A stretch of 64,000 nucleotides of DNA from Cannabis sativa (lineage: Eukaryota > Streptophyta > Magnoliopsida > Rosales > Cannabaceae): contig NC_083603.1 in the NCBI RefSeq assembly GCF_029168945.1, positions 20,770,001 to 20,834,000 of the forward strand, in the 5' to 3' direction. Under the pieces are notes generated by a model that made no database searches, was not told where the DNA came from, and was given only the letters and a program-made list of their open reading frames with translations. Position numbers and translations under genes: made by a program. Shown here piece by piece: positions 50,901-62,257 of the stretch (positions within the stretch are counted from its first letter, which is position 1; the number at the start of each line of letters is the position of its first letter).

Positions 50901-52002
50901 TATTATCCAAGCATTACCCATTGAATTAGGACTTTGAACTCTTTTTCTTAGTTCTTGGGAATTTTTAAAATTAATTAACGAAGAAAAAGAGAAAAAAAAA
51001 TATATCTTTTTTTAACTTATCTTTTACATTTTTCTTTGAAAATTTAAAATTTTCTTGTTTTTGTCATGCAATTAGGATTAATTGGATTTAAATCCTAATC
51101 CTAGTTGTAAATGACACTAAAAAATTAGAGAAAAAAAAGAAGAAGAGAAAAGACTTTTAATCTTTTCCTTATCATTTATCTTTTTCTTTTAATTCTTTGA
51201 TTTTCCTTAATCTTAATAGCATTAGGAATTGATGTTACCTTTTAAATTTAGATTCCTACTCCTATTTGTATAGAAATTTTGAATTCTATATTGGAAAGAG
51301 AAGGGAAAAGATATAATTATGTCTTTTACTTGTCATTTACCTCTTCCTTAAAAGCTTTAAATGTAAAAGACTCCCATTAGCTTTAGGATTAGGAGATTGA
51401 ACTCATCTATAAATATGAGAGTTGTCAATCAAAATTTTATACTTCTCCATTTCAAATTAACACACAAAAACCTTTAGAGAGCCTCTTGAAATCTCATCTT
51501 CATCAAGCCTTCAAGTGTTCTTCACTCAAAGGTAGAAAAACATTTTTTTTCTTGGAATCAGCCCCAAAAACCTTTGAATTATTTTTTCTAACAACTCCAA
51601 ATTCCAAAATACTTTCCTAGTGCCTTGAAAATTTCCTCCAAAATTGCTTGAACTAAATTAGACTTTTCTTGGGCCATAAGCAACTTGTATTGTGGAGCTG
51701 TCATGGCTAGGATGAAGAGAAGTAGAATGTTTCATGATGAGTATGAACCTCATGTGGCTTAGTTCATTTGATCTAAGCTAACTATGCCCAAGTCTAAGAA
51801 CTTAGACAAGGTGGGTGGTGGGAAAGTGATGGCAACTAAGCTTCTTAAAGCTGCCATTGAGAGTGATGATTTGAGAGATCGAGTTTTAGGCTAAGTCCTC
51901 TTGTGTTTAGCATTCTTAATGAAAATCAAGCTCAATTAATAAAATATGACTACTGCCTTCTCGAAATGGTTGTCTGGAAGCCACGATATGGTTGTTTTAA
52001 TG
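50901..52002. other. Unclassified AT-rich stretch with possible decayed plus-strand gene
   Basis: CTATAAATATGAGAG near 51408 looks like a TATA box, followed by a CT-rich leader and a short frame starting MARMKRSRMFHDEYEP at about 51707. That frame is soon closed by a stop. Shifted frames nearby read KSKNLDKVGGGK and QAQLIKYDYCLLEMVVWKPRYG. I do not recognise the family; a third aORF-type relic is possible. Confidence 0.35.
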
Positions 52003-52660
52003 TGTAATATCCCAAAAAACCTAATTGTGAATATTAAGTGTTTATTATTATATTATGGGTTAATCAATTAGTAATGAGTGAGATTATAATCCTACTAATC
52101 TATTTTAGCATAAATATGAATTTTTCCATAAGTGGATAAATAAGCATAATTTATTAATTACAGAGCTTTATTTAGAATATATGGGTATAATGTGAGTTAT
52201 TGGTGAAATAAAAATATTTTCCAATTTGGCGATCTTGGAGATACGATGGGAGGAAAAAAAATGTCACAACAAGTTTAGTTGTAACAAATATTTTCCCTCT
52301 CATTCTTTTCTCTTGAACAAGCCACCACCATTATCAACCTTTTTTTTTTTTTCTGTTCTGATATGGGTTTCATGCCTTTGGTAGCAGCTAGATTAAGCCA
52401 AACTTGAAGGGAGGCCTAAGATAAGGGTTTGGTTCTCTTTTCCTTCTTTGAAAGTTTAGGTTTTAGAAGTGTGTTTTGTTTCTATAGCTGCTACGGGTTG
52501 AGTAAGGCTTTGGATTAGATTATGGGATTGAATAAAAGCATTTTTAAGCATTCTTTTGGTAGTTTTGCAGCTGTGGTAGAGTGAGAGCCAAGCTTGAGTT
52601 TTTAAGCTCAAAGCTTGACCTCTCATGACAACTTTTGATTGAGGGTGTGATTTTGATTTC
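52003..52660 (+). repeat. Truncated LTR start, Ty3-type
   Basis: TGTAATATCCCAAAAAACC is a start typical of plant chromovirus LTRs, and the sequence then continues AT-rich to about 52660, where the Copia fragment region begins. No matching end was found. The call rests on style alone. Confidence 0.4.
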
Positions 52661-52694
52661 TGTCACGTAGAAATTATTATATGGATGTTATATG

Positions 52695-52856
52695 ATTCAT
52701 CTGTGAATTTATAAATCAAATAAACAAATAAATAATCACATGAACCAAATAACACACTAAATAAGTAATGAAAAATAAATCTGTTTCTTTATTGATAATT
52801 GAATAGAAAAGATATTGCATTGAAATAGAGTTTTATTTAGGGCATAAAGCCCAACA
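52695..52856 (-). repeat. Fragment of the Copia LTR, E-type start (H)
   Basis: Reverse complement of the first ~150 bases of the E-type LTR, ending GGGCATAAAGCCCAACA at 52856. It directly abuts the integrase end of the decayed Tat pol, and the rest of the LTR is missing. Confidence 0.8.
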
Positions 52857-55831
52857 CCCTTTTCTCGCTTTGAGTCTCTTTTTTAAGGTGTCTTTCAAAG
52901 TTTTGTTCACATCTTTAACTTGTCCATTTGCTTGAGGACGAGCGACCAATGCAAAGCTCTTTATGATTCCATTTTTCTCGAAAAAAATGGAAATGAGATC
53001 ACTTTTGAACTGTTTGCCATTATTTGACACTAATTTTTGGGGTATACTAAAGTAACACACAATTTTTTTCATAATAAAATTCATGGTCTTTTTTGCTGTA
53101 ATTGTGGCTAAGGGTTCAACTTTAGTCCACTTGGTGAAATAGTTTGCCGCGATCACTGCATATTTTACCCCTCCTTTTCCTTGTGGAAGAGATCTAATTA
53201 AATCGATCCCCCAAACAGTAAAGGGCCATGGTGAAGTCATTGATGTCAATTCAATGGGTGGAGTCCGTGGAATTTCAAAAAGCTTTGGCACTTGTCATAT
53301 TTCTATACATTGTTGGAGGAGTCTTGGTTTATAGTGGGCCAATAATATCCTTAGCAAATCACCTTCTTGGCAAGGCTTTGTCCCCCAGCGTGGTCCCCAC
53401 AAAACCCTTCATGTATTTCTTTGAGGATGATTTTTGACTCTTCCATTGTCACACATTTCAATAAAGGCATGGAATAGTCTCTTCTATATAGCCCTTCCAT
53501 CTAATAGGGTGAACCTTAAGACCTTGTATAACAATTTTTTTGCTTTCTTTTTGTCATCAGGGAGGGTCCCGCTAGTTAAGTACTCAATGATGGGTGTTAT
53601 CCAGGACTTTGTTGTGATGTCAATTATTTCAATATCTTCTTCACATGGGGTGATACTTCTTTCGGCTAAATGTTCTACTAGGACCATATTGAGAGTGTCG
53701 GCTTCTTTTGTGGTGGCAAGTCGTGTGAGAGCATCAGCATTGGAACTTTCCTCCCTTGGGATTTTCTTAGTTGAGTAATATTCAAATTGTTGGAATAGAC
53801 TTTGTGACTTTTCTAAGTAAGAGGCCATGTTGGCTCCTCTTGCTTGGTATTCTCCAAGAACTTGGTATACTACTAATTGTGAGTCGCTGAAACATCTTAT
53901 GGATTTGAGTTGTAATCCGCATGTGAGTCTTAGGCCAACAAGCAAGGCCTCATATTCAGCTTCATTATTTGACACTTCGAACCCAAATTGCAAGGTTGTA
54001 TGGATTCAATAGCCATTGGGTGTGACTAGTATTATTCTAGCCCCCGAGCCATTTTCGTTGGACGGCCCATGGATAAATAACTACCATGTAGATTGATTCT
54101 CCTTCTGGAAACTCGATACATTCAACTATGAAATCGGTGAGAGCTTGAGCTTTTATGGTAGTTCTTGGATGGTAAGTTATTTTGAACTATCCCAATTCAA
54201 TAGCCCACTTGAGGAGTTAGCCTGAAGCTTTTGATTTTATTAGCACTTGTCGAAGGGGTTGATTAGTGAGTACGTGTATTGGCTGTGCTTAGAAGTATGG
54301 GCAGAGCTTTCTTGATGCATGGACCAAACAAAAAGCAAGTTTTTCTATGATTGGATATCTTGCCTCTGCCCCCCAAGAGGCGCATGCTCACATAATACAC
54401 TAATTTTGGGGCCTTCTTCTCTTCTCCCACCAAGGATGTGCTAATGATTGTCTCAGTTATGGCTAAGTATAAATGAAAGATCTCCCCTGTAATTTGTTTG
54501 GACAAAATAGGGGGCTCTGCCAAGTGCTTTTTAAGTACTTGGAAAGCTTGTTCACATTCTTCAGTCCATTCCACTTTGTGGCTACTCTAAAGTAAGTTGA
54601 AAAAGGGTAGGCATTTTTCGATAGACTTTGATACAAGCTGATTTAGTGTTGTAATGCAACCAGTAAGGCTTTGTACATCTTTCTTTATTTAAGGTGAAGG
54701 CATATCCATGAGGGCTTTTATATTTTCTGGGTTTGCTTCAATGCCCATAGAATTGAGAATGAACCCAAAAACGTTTTAGATGAAACACCAAATGAGCACT
54801 TCAAAGGATCGAGCTTCATGTGGTACATTCTCAAAATGGAAAACACTCCTTCAAGTCTTTCATGTGATTCTTTGCTAGCTTGGTCTTCACTAGCATGTCG
54901 TCCATGTAGACCTCCATACTTTGCCAAATTTGATCGGCGAACATTCTGTTGACAAGTCGCTGGTAGGTGGCGCCAGCATTTTTTAGTCCAAACAGCATCA
55001 CATTGTAACAATATAATCCCATGTTAGTGGTAAAACTTGTATGTTCTTGGTCGACGACATTCATGGAAATTTGGTTGCAGCAAGAATAAGCATCCATAAA
55101 TGACATGAGTTCGTGTCCAGCGGTGGCATCAACTAATTGATCAATACATGGAAGTGGAAAGCAGTTCTTTGGGCATGCTTTGTTCAAATATGTAAAGTCA
55201 ATACATGTGCACAACTTCCCATTTAGTTTCGGAACCAAAACTAGGCTGGCCACCCAAATGGGATAGAATGCCTCTCAAATAAAATTGCTAACAAGGAGTT
55301 ATCCTACTTATTCCTTTAAGGCAGCATATCTTGTCCCATCAAGAAGTCTCCTTTTTTTATCTTTTTGTTCGGATGTTCTTATCCAGGTCGAGGACATGGG
55401 TTATTACATTAGGTTCAATCCCAACCATGTTTGAATGGACCCACGCAAAGACATCTTGGTTGTCACGTAGGAATTGGATAAGTGACTTTTGATTTCTTAA
55501 TTAAGGTGCTTGCCAACCTTCACAATTTTGATTAGTTCTTCTGGATTTAGTACGATTTCTTCAAGCTCTTCAATAGGACCAAGGTCAACCTTATCATCAC
55601 CAATGCGAGGATCAATTTTCTCAAGCTTTGGCACTTCTGGTTCTTTAATTTCCTCCATGACAGCCATGATTGGTGCCCCCAGTGAAGATTGGACCTGTTC
55701 GCTAAACAATCTTGCAAGGTGCAATTTGCCACAATGATATTGAATTCCATCCGTGCTAATCTTTCTGAAGAGTCTGCCATTGTTGTTGAAATAATGAGTT
55801 TTCTTAAGGGAAAATAGTCAAATTTCACCAC
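52857..55831 (-). pseudogene. Decayed Tat pol with gag and protease deleted
   Basis: Minus-strand pieces appear in order. A short gag-like start (MADSSERLARMEF, near 55780) is followed directly by the linker that normally precedes RT (about 55497-55640). Next come RT (54831-55253, YMDD intact), RNase H (54263-54574), the second RNase H (53484-53993, NNEAEYEAL, FSDSQ and NADALT present) and integrase (52857-53291). In the integrase the second catalytic Asp is Asn (SNNGKQF) and the Glu is Lys (NGQVKDVN). The jump from gag start to linker implies loss of most of gag and all of protease. It is related to but distinct from the pol at 14250-17042. Confidence 0.85.
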
Positions 55832-55862
55832 AGCGCTCTCAACGAAAGCACCAAACTATTAA
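55832..55862 (-). other. Probable leader and primer-binding region of the decayed Tat element
   Basis: On the minus strand TTTGGTGCTTTCGTTGAGAG lies between the LTR and the gag-like start, the position of the primer binding site. Confidence 0.5.
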
Positions 55863-56644
55863 TGTAGTTTTTCGTCAATTGATCTAAGAAGATTGTAAAA
55901 ATAAAGAGAAATGTGATGAATTAATTTGAATAAATAAAATCGCAATAAATAAAATAGACACCAAGGATTTATAGTAGTTCACCCCCATGTCGCGATTGTA
56001 ATGGAGATATGTCTACTTTGGTTTTTATTAATTAGATCCAACACATTTGAGTTATGTTCTCAAGGGTGTGTGGACAATAATACAACAAAGGATTTCTAGG
56101 TGAAATCTCAATCGAGACTTATGAACACAAGACTCGAGGGAGATTCAATATTCAAAAATCTGAACAAAGTTGGTGGTTGTAAGGTTCTTGAGAACAATAA
56201 ACCAATAAAAGTAAGAAAAGAGAGTGGTCCCTGTTCTTGGAAACTGTGTATGTCAATGGTGTTTGAGTTGTAGAGGCTAGGTGTTGACAAAACATGGAAG
56301 ACTTAAGAAAAAGGTGAAGGAAGGGATATGGTGTTCTTGGCAGCCGCCGTGTAAGCAAGTAAGCGATTTTTCCCTTATTATGACCTATTACTCTCTTTAT
56401 ATAAGCATTAGGGTTTGTTAATGATCCCCCACATGTCGGGGTTTCCATTAACAAATCTCGTATTTTATTCCCAATATTGAATAAATAATTACAAATAAAT
56501 AAATTTCTACTTATTTCTAGACTAAAATCCCAATAAATAATTACTTTCACCTAGAGATGCATCACTTTGAAAATGAGTGACAAGGGATGTCACCTCTTGA
56601 CTGGGAATTGATGTCATTGGTGAGAAGTGTTGGAAACATGTATG
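55863..56644 (-). repeat. LTR (U5-R and start of U3) of the decayed Tat element
   Basis: It begins TGTAGTTTTTCG on the plus strand, just after the leader. A minus-strand TATA lies at 56397-56404 (TTATATAA). U3 should continue to the right through 58541-59623, interrupted by the solo LTR at 56645. Part of U5 resembles 48690-48765. Confidence 0.55.
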
Positions 56645-58540
56645 TGTTGGGTTTTATGCCCTAAATAAAACTCATTTCAATATAATCAGATTTACTTATT
56701 AATATAGATCAGAAATAACATTTAATGTTGCATGGTTCACATGATTTATTTCATGATTATATGTACATAATGTATAAATTCATCTGAAACCCTTTTCACA
56801 TACTTGATCCTGTTTATTGTGCCGTCAACACATTGGAAAGTAAACATGACTATGTGAATAAAGTTTCCTAGATTTATCAGACACAGGGTTTTACTGATAT
56901 GATAATCTACAACAAGAGTTTACTTGTATTTGGAGAAATACTATGTTCTTTCCAGAACATTGGTTAAAGTAAAGCTCATGTTGGATGCATGGAGTATGCA
57001 TCGGAAGGGACCGATATTGAACTTTGACTTAGATTTATTAAACTTACCGTAATATCTATTCAAGTCAATATCGCCTAGTTGATCCTAGATCAAATGATCT
57101 TAATCCTGATATGATTAGGCTCAATCTTGAGAGGCTATTCGTGTTCTTTGATTTGTTAGTTAAGCCTACTTTTAGGTCAGGGTGATACGTACATTTTGGG
57201 AACACGGTAGTGCAATTGAGTGGGAGCGCTAGCATAAACATGGAATCTATAGCTTCTATCTGGCGAATAGAAAGCAAAGGATGATCTCCTTCGAGCTTGA
57301 CCAAACGAACATAAATGGTGGAGTACTCATTTCACATAAAGCTGAAATATCATTTATACGGGGTCAAGTGTTTTAAGGATAAAATACATTGTAGGGTGTA
57401 ACGGTAATTTAATCCCTTTACAGTGTAGATCATTCATATAGAGGATCATTGATCACATTAGGATTATAACAATGGATAACTAATGATGTGTCTATATGGT
57501 GGAACATATAGAGCATTCTATATACTGAGAGTGCAATTCTAAGTTCTATGCGTGGATTCAACGAAGAATTAATAAGTTAGTGAATTTTAGTGCTAAATTC
57601 TTGATCTACTTATTGGAAGCTCGGTTATATAGACCCATGGTCCCCGCACTAGTTGAGATAATATTGCTTGTAAGACTCATATAATTGGTTTTGATTAATC
57701 AATTATAATTCTCAAATTAGACTATGTCTATTTGTGAATTTTTCACTAAGTAAGGGCGAAATTGTAAAGAAAGAGTTTATAGGGGCATATTTGTTAATTA
57801 TGATACTTTGTATGGTTCATATGATAAATGACAATATTATTTAATAATTATTTATAGTTATTAAATAGTTAGAATTGGCATTTAAATGGTTGAATTAGGA
57901 AATTGGCATTTTTGAGAAAATCAGATACAAAAGGTGTTAAAACTGCAAAATTGCAAAAAGTGAGGCCCAAATCCACTAAGCATGGCCAGCCACTTTTATA
58001 GGCAATTTAAACTGATATTTTTATTATTTTAATGCCAAATAATTCAAACCTAACCCTAGTGGAATGCTATAAATAGATAGTGAAGGCTTCAGGAAATTTA
58101 CACTAAATTTCTACACTTTTCTTCAGACTTTCTGAATCAGAAAAAACTGAGCCTTCTCTCTCCCTATCTTTGGCTGACCTTTCTCTTTCTCCTTCCCTCT
58201 TCAATTTCGAAAATCTTAGTGTATGAGTAGTGCCCACACACATCAAGCAATACCTCAATCATAGTGAGGAAGATCGTGAAGAAAGATCATCAGCAAAGGA
58301 GATTCAGCATCAAGGATTCAGAGAAAGAGATCCAGGTTCAGATATTGATAATGCTCGCTACGTAAAGGAATCAAGGGCTAGATATCTGAACGGAAGGAGT
58401 CATTATATTCCGCTGCACCCAATGTAAGGTTTCTTAAACTTTATATGTGTTTAATTTATCGTTTTAGAAAGTTCTTATTTAGGATGTTAATAAACATACT
58501 TGTGAGTAGATCTAAGATCCTGGTAAAATAATTTCCAACA
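56645..58540 (+). mobile_element. Solo LTR of the Copia family (F)
   Basis: TGTTGGG...TTTCCAACA, with a TATA box at 58067-58076. A perfect 5-bp target duplication GTATG lies at 56640-56644 and 58541-58545. No internal sequence. It faces the inverted solo LTR at 59624 across 1.08 kb. Confidence 0.95.
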
Positions 58541-59623
58541 GTATGTTGGGTTGCCTCTATTTGCATATGATGCCACATGGCCTGTGACATTGTTCTCCAA
58601 CATCCCACACTTAATTACACTACTCAATTCTCAAGTAAAGTGTACCAGTCTGACTTTGAGCCAATTTTAGACCCGATAACTTCAGAATGGAGCTAGGACA
58701 ATGAGACACACATAGATCCATCTTGAAAATATCTTTCCAATTCAAGTTGAACCAGGTCCTTCAGATAAAAATTGAGAGATTTATGCCCGTTTTATTGACA
58801 TGGGAAAGTAGCAGCTCTCAGGCATGCATGTTCTCGGACCCCTTAGGGTGTGTTTTGACTAAATTTTGGATGGTGAGTCATATTTTGGGGATCTCGGGAT
58901 TCCAAAACCTCATTTTGACATCCGAAACCCTAACGAGAGACGATTGCCACCAGTCGGGGTTGGAAAGTGGCAGTGGTCGGCCATGGCTTGTGGGAAGCCA
59001 TGGATGGTATTTCTTGATTATTTCAGTCTTATGGATGCTAGAAAACCAATTCGGTCACATTATTTCTTGGCCAATTTCTTAAGAGAGCACTGCCACAATT
59101 TTCGCTAAAAAGTGACAGTGGTCGCATGAGAGGGCTATGGAGCCTTCGGTGACTTTTCTCCCTTGTATTTGATACATGGATGTTAAAAATACAATTTCTC
59201 CAAAGAAACTGCCCCTTCTATGTGGCAGTCAACCGCTGCCACCACTTGTGCTAAAAATGTGATAGTGGTCAGACAAGTGGTTTTCACACCACTTGGTGGC
59301 TTCTCTCACTTGGTTTTGACATGTTATTGATGAAAATGTACTTTTGGCAAAATATTTCATCCCCATTTCTTATGGGCGACCACTACCAAAATTTTTGCCA
59401 CAAAGATGACAATGGTCGGCTAAGTTGCATTTTGGTGAGAAATAATTTCATTCACTTGTGTTGCACTCCTTTGTGTTGAGGGAACACATTTTGACAAGTC
59501 CCCTTTGGTGCTTTATAAGTGGCGACCATTGCCATCTCCTTGTGGCAGTGTTCTCCAAAAATAGGAGAGTAAAGCCATCTCCATATGGCAGTGGGCGCAT
59601 AGGCTCTATTGCATGGGAATCTT
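58541..59623. other. U3-like sequence between two solo LTRs
   Basis: It continues the LTR interrupted at 56644. GATAACTTCAGAATGGAG near 58676 and AAGTTGAACC near 58743 parallel GATAGCTTCAGAATTACG near 49097 and AAGTTGAATC near 49163. The right half holds the ~146-bp tandem repeats. No gene. Confidence 0.5.
58960..59600. repeat. Diverged ~146-bp tandem repeat
   Basis: The anchor CAGTGGTCG (variants TAGTGGTCA, CAATGGTCG) begins at 58971, 59116, 59263 and 59410, with spacings of 145, 147 and 147. Weaker related motifs follow near 59546 and 59586. Confidence 0.82.
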
Positions 59624-61503
59624 TGTTAGAATTATTTTACTAGGATCTTGATTTACTAACAAGTATGTTTCATTAACATCCTAATATGAATTTCTAAAAC
59701 AATAAAATAAACACATATAAAATTTAAGAAACCTTACATTGATTGCAGCGGAATATAATGACTCATTTCGTTCAGATCTCTAGTCCTTGATTCCTTTCTG
59801 TAGCAGAGCATTATCAAGATCTGAACCTGGATCTCTTTCTCTCCTTCTTGAGCCCGATTCTCCTTCTTATTGATTGGTTTCTTTACAGTCTTACACACCA
59901 TGATTTAGATACCACTTGATGTGTGTGGGCACTCACTCTATCACTAAAGGCTGAATAATGTGAAGAGAATAAGAGGAAAGGTGGTTCGGCTATGGTATAG
60001 GAAAGGAGGCTCAAATTTTATCCAAAGGAATGAGATGGATCATCATCTTTTCTCTTAAGCCATCACTACCTATTTATAGGAAACCACCTAGGGTTAGGTT
60101 AGATTTAATTAGCATTAAAATATTAAAAAAATAAATGGTAAAATCCATGCATAGTGGCTGGCCATGGGTTGGATAATGGGCCCCACTTTGTAATTTTGCC
60201 ATTTTGTCATTTTCCCATCTTATTTTCTCAAAAATACCAATTTTCCTATTTAACCACTTGAATGCCAATTCTAATTATTTAATAACTAAAAATTAGTTAT
60301 TAAATAATATTGTCATTTAATATATTTATTAATTAGACATATCAAAGTCTCTTAATTAATAAATAAGACCTAGGATCTCTTTTCTTCACATTTAAGCCCT
60401 TGCTTAGTGAAAATTCATAAACTAGACATAGTCTAATTTTAGAATTATAATTGATTAACTAAAATCAATTAACTGAGTCTTACAAGAAGTATGGTCTGAA
60501 CTAGTATGGGGACCCTGGGCCTATATAACCGAGCTTCCAATAAGCTAATCTAGAATTTACCAAGTAAATCCACTAACTTATTAATTCCTCATTGCATCCA
60601 CTCATAGAACTTGGAATTGCACTCTCAGTCATATAGAACGCTCTATATGTTCCACGATATAGATACGCTATTAATTATCCATTATTATAATCCCAATAAT
60701 CAATGATCCTCTGTAGATGATCTACATTGCATAGGGATAAAATTACCGTTGCACCCTTTCAATGTATTTTATCCTTAAAACACTTGGCCACCTATAAATG
60801 ATATTATAGTGAATTAATATAATCACTAAAATGAGCACTCTATCATTTATCTCTATTTAGCAAGCTCGAAGGAAATCATCGTTTCACTTCTATGTCAGGA
60901 TAGAAGCTATAGATTCCATATCTATGATTAGCGCTCCCACTCAATTGTACTACCATGTTCCCAAAATGTACGTATCACACTGACCAAAAAGCAGGCTTAA
61001 CTAACAAATCAAAGAACATGTATAATACTCTTGAGATCGAACCTTACCATGTCAGTATTAAGATCATTTGATCAAGGATCAACTAGGTGATATTGAATTG
61101 AATAGATATTACAGTAAATTTATCATATCTAATCAAAGTTCAATATCGGTCCCTTCCAATGTATACTCCATACATCCGATACTGGTAAACTTTGCCAATG
61201 CCCTGGAAAAAACATAACACTTATCCAAGGTGTAAGCATACCTATCGCTGATTATCATGCCAGTCTAAATCCAGTGAACTGACAAATCAGGGAATCAAAC
61301 TTTTGAACATGTAATCATGATTATATTCCATTGTGCTGACAACACTATAATCATGAATAAATACATATGTTCTGGACTTAATAGAATTTATAATCATGAA
61401 ATAAATCATGTGAACCATGCAACATAAAAAGATTTCTGATCTTTATTAATTAGTAAATCTGATTATATTGAAATGGGTTTTATTTAGGGCACAAAACCCA
61501 ACA
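59624..61503 (-). mobile_element. Solo LTR of the Copia family, inverted (G)
   Basis: It reads TGTTAGAATTATTTTAC... to ...ACAAAACCCAACA on the plus strand, the reverse complement of the family LTR. A perfect target duplication ATCTT lies at 59619-59623 and 61504-61508. A minus-strand TATA lies at about 60069-60080. It is more diverged than F. Confidence 0.93.
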
Positions 61504-61740
61504 ATCTTATGCGATTTTTACTTTATGCAAGTCTAATCCCTTTTAAGTCTAAATGAGTTAAGTCCTTGTTGGTTTCCTTGTCAGATTGAGGTCTCTAGGA
61601 TGAAAACACTCGTGTGGGCCCATGAACCCTTAGTTTGGGCACACTTGGGTGTGTGAGTCCCGACACCAAATGATTGGTTAATATTTTTGAGTCCCCTATA
61701 GGTTCCATGGGGCCCTCAAGAAGGATGTGTTAACTCATTT
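61504..61740. other. Unclassified sequence right of solo LTR G
   Basis: No gene was seen. It is possibly the end of the U3 region that contains the 146-bp repeats. Confidence 0.3.
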
Positions 61741-61899
61741 GAAATTTATAAGTCTTGGTCAAAGTCGCAAGATTAATTTTTTTTTTAATTTTTGAAAATC
61801 GGATATAATACCATAGAATGTCAAAAGATAAATATTTTTTTGTAAATTCAATATTCTTAGTAACGATCACCCAAATAGTGATTGCTAAAGAATATAATT

Positions 61900-62245
61900 A
61901 TAAATATTTAAACAATGGTAGTAGCTCATGAAAGATTAATCTTGCATCCAACCCAATCTTGGACAACGTAGAAATCTTATTTTGATCAAATAAAAAGTTA
62001 CTAAAATAATTTCCATTTTAGAAGAGCTCACTGTTTAACTGATGATATCTTTGCATCTCGCCAAATATATGACATTATATATCATTAGGTAAAAACCTTA
62101 CAATTTTTTTTTTCTTTTGATATATTTTTATTTTGTATTTTCTCATATCTTCATTACTTGCTAAATATTTACAAAGTTTCAAATATGTGTATGAATTTGT
62201 ATTAAATTTATGATTGATTTCTATCAATTGATAATTGTAGTTTCC
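61900..62245 (+). repeat. Fragment of a Copia-family internal region
   Basis: It aligns with about 5880-6205 of element 1: AACAATGGTxGxAGCTCAT, then a GATCxAATAAAAxGTTxCTA block, TTTTAGAxGAGCT, and the final TACTTGCTAxATxTTTA and GTGTATGAATTT blocks. It is a third, more diverged copy of this non-coding segment. Confidence 0.72.
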
Positions 62246-62257
62246 ATGAATGAATTA

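Noticed and set aside
48608..55862. The possibility that the LTRs at 48608 and 55863 are the two ends of one element around the decayed pol.
   Set aside because: The two LTRs are only partly alignable and carry different U3 tandem repeats, whereas LTRs of one insertion start out identical.
58230..58427. A 65-residue plus-strand frame near the end of solo LTR F.
   Set aside because: R-U5 sequence of the LTR; the matching frames in other copies are broken.
58960..59600. The regularly spaced repeats considered as a CRISPR-like array.
   Set aside because: The period is about 146 bp with diverged units and no constant short repeat, in a plant genome; it is an ordinary diverged tandem repeat.
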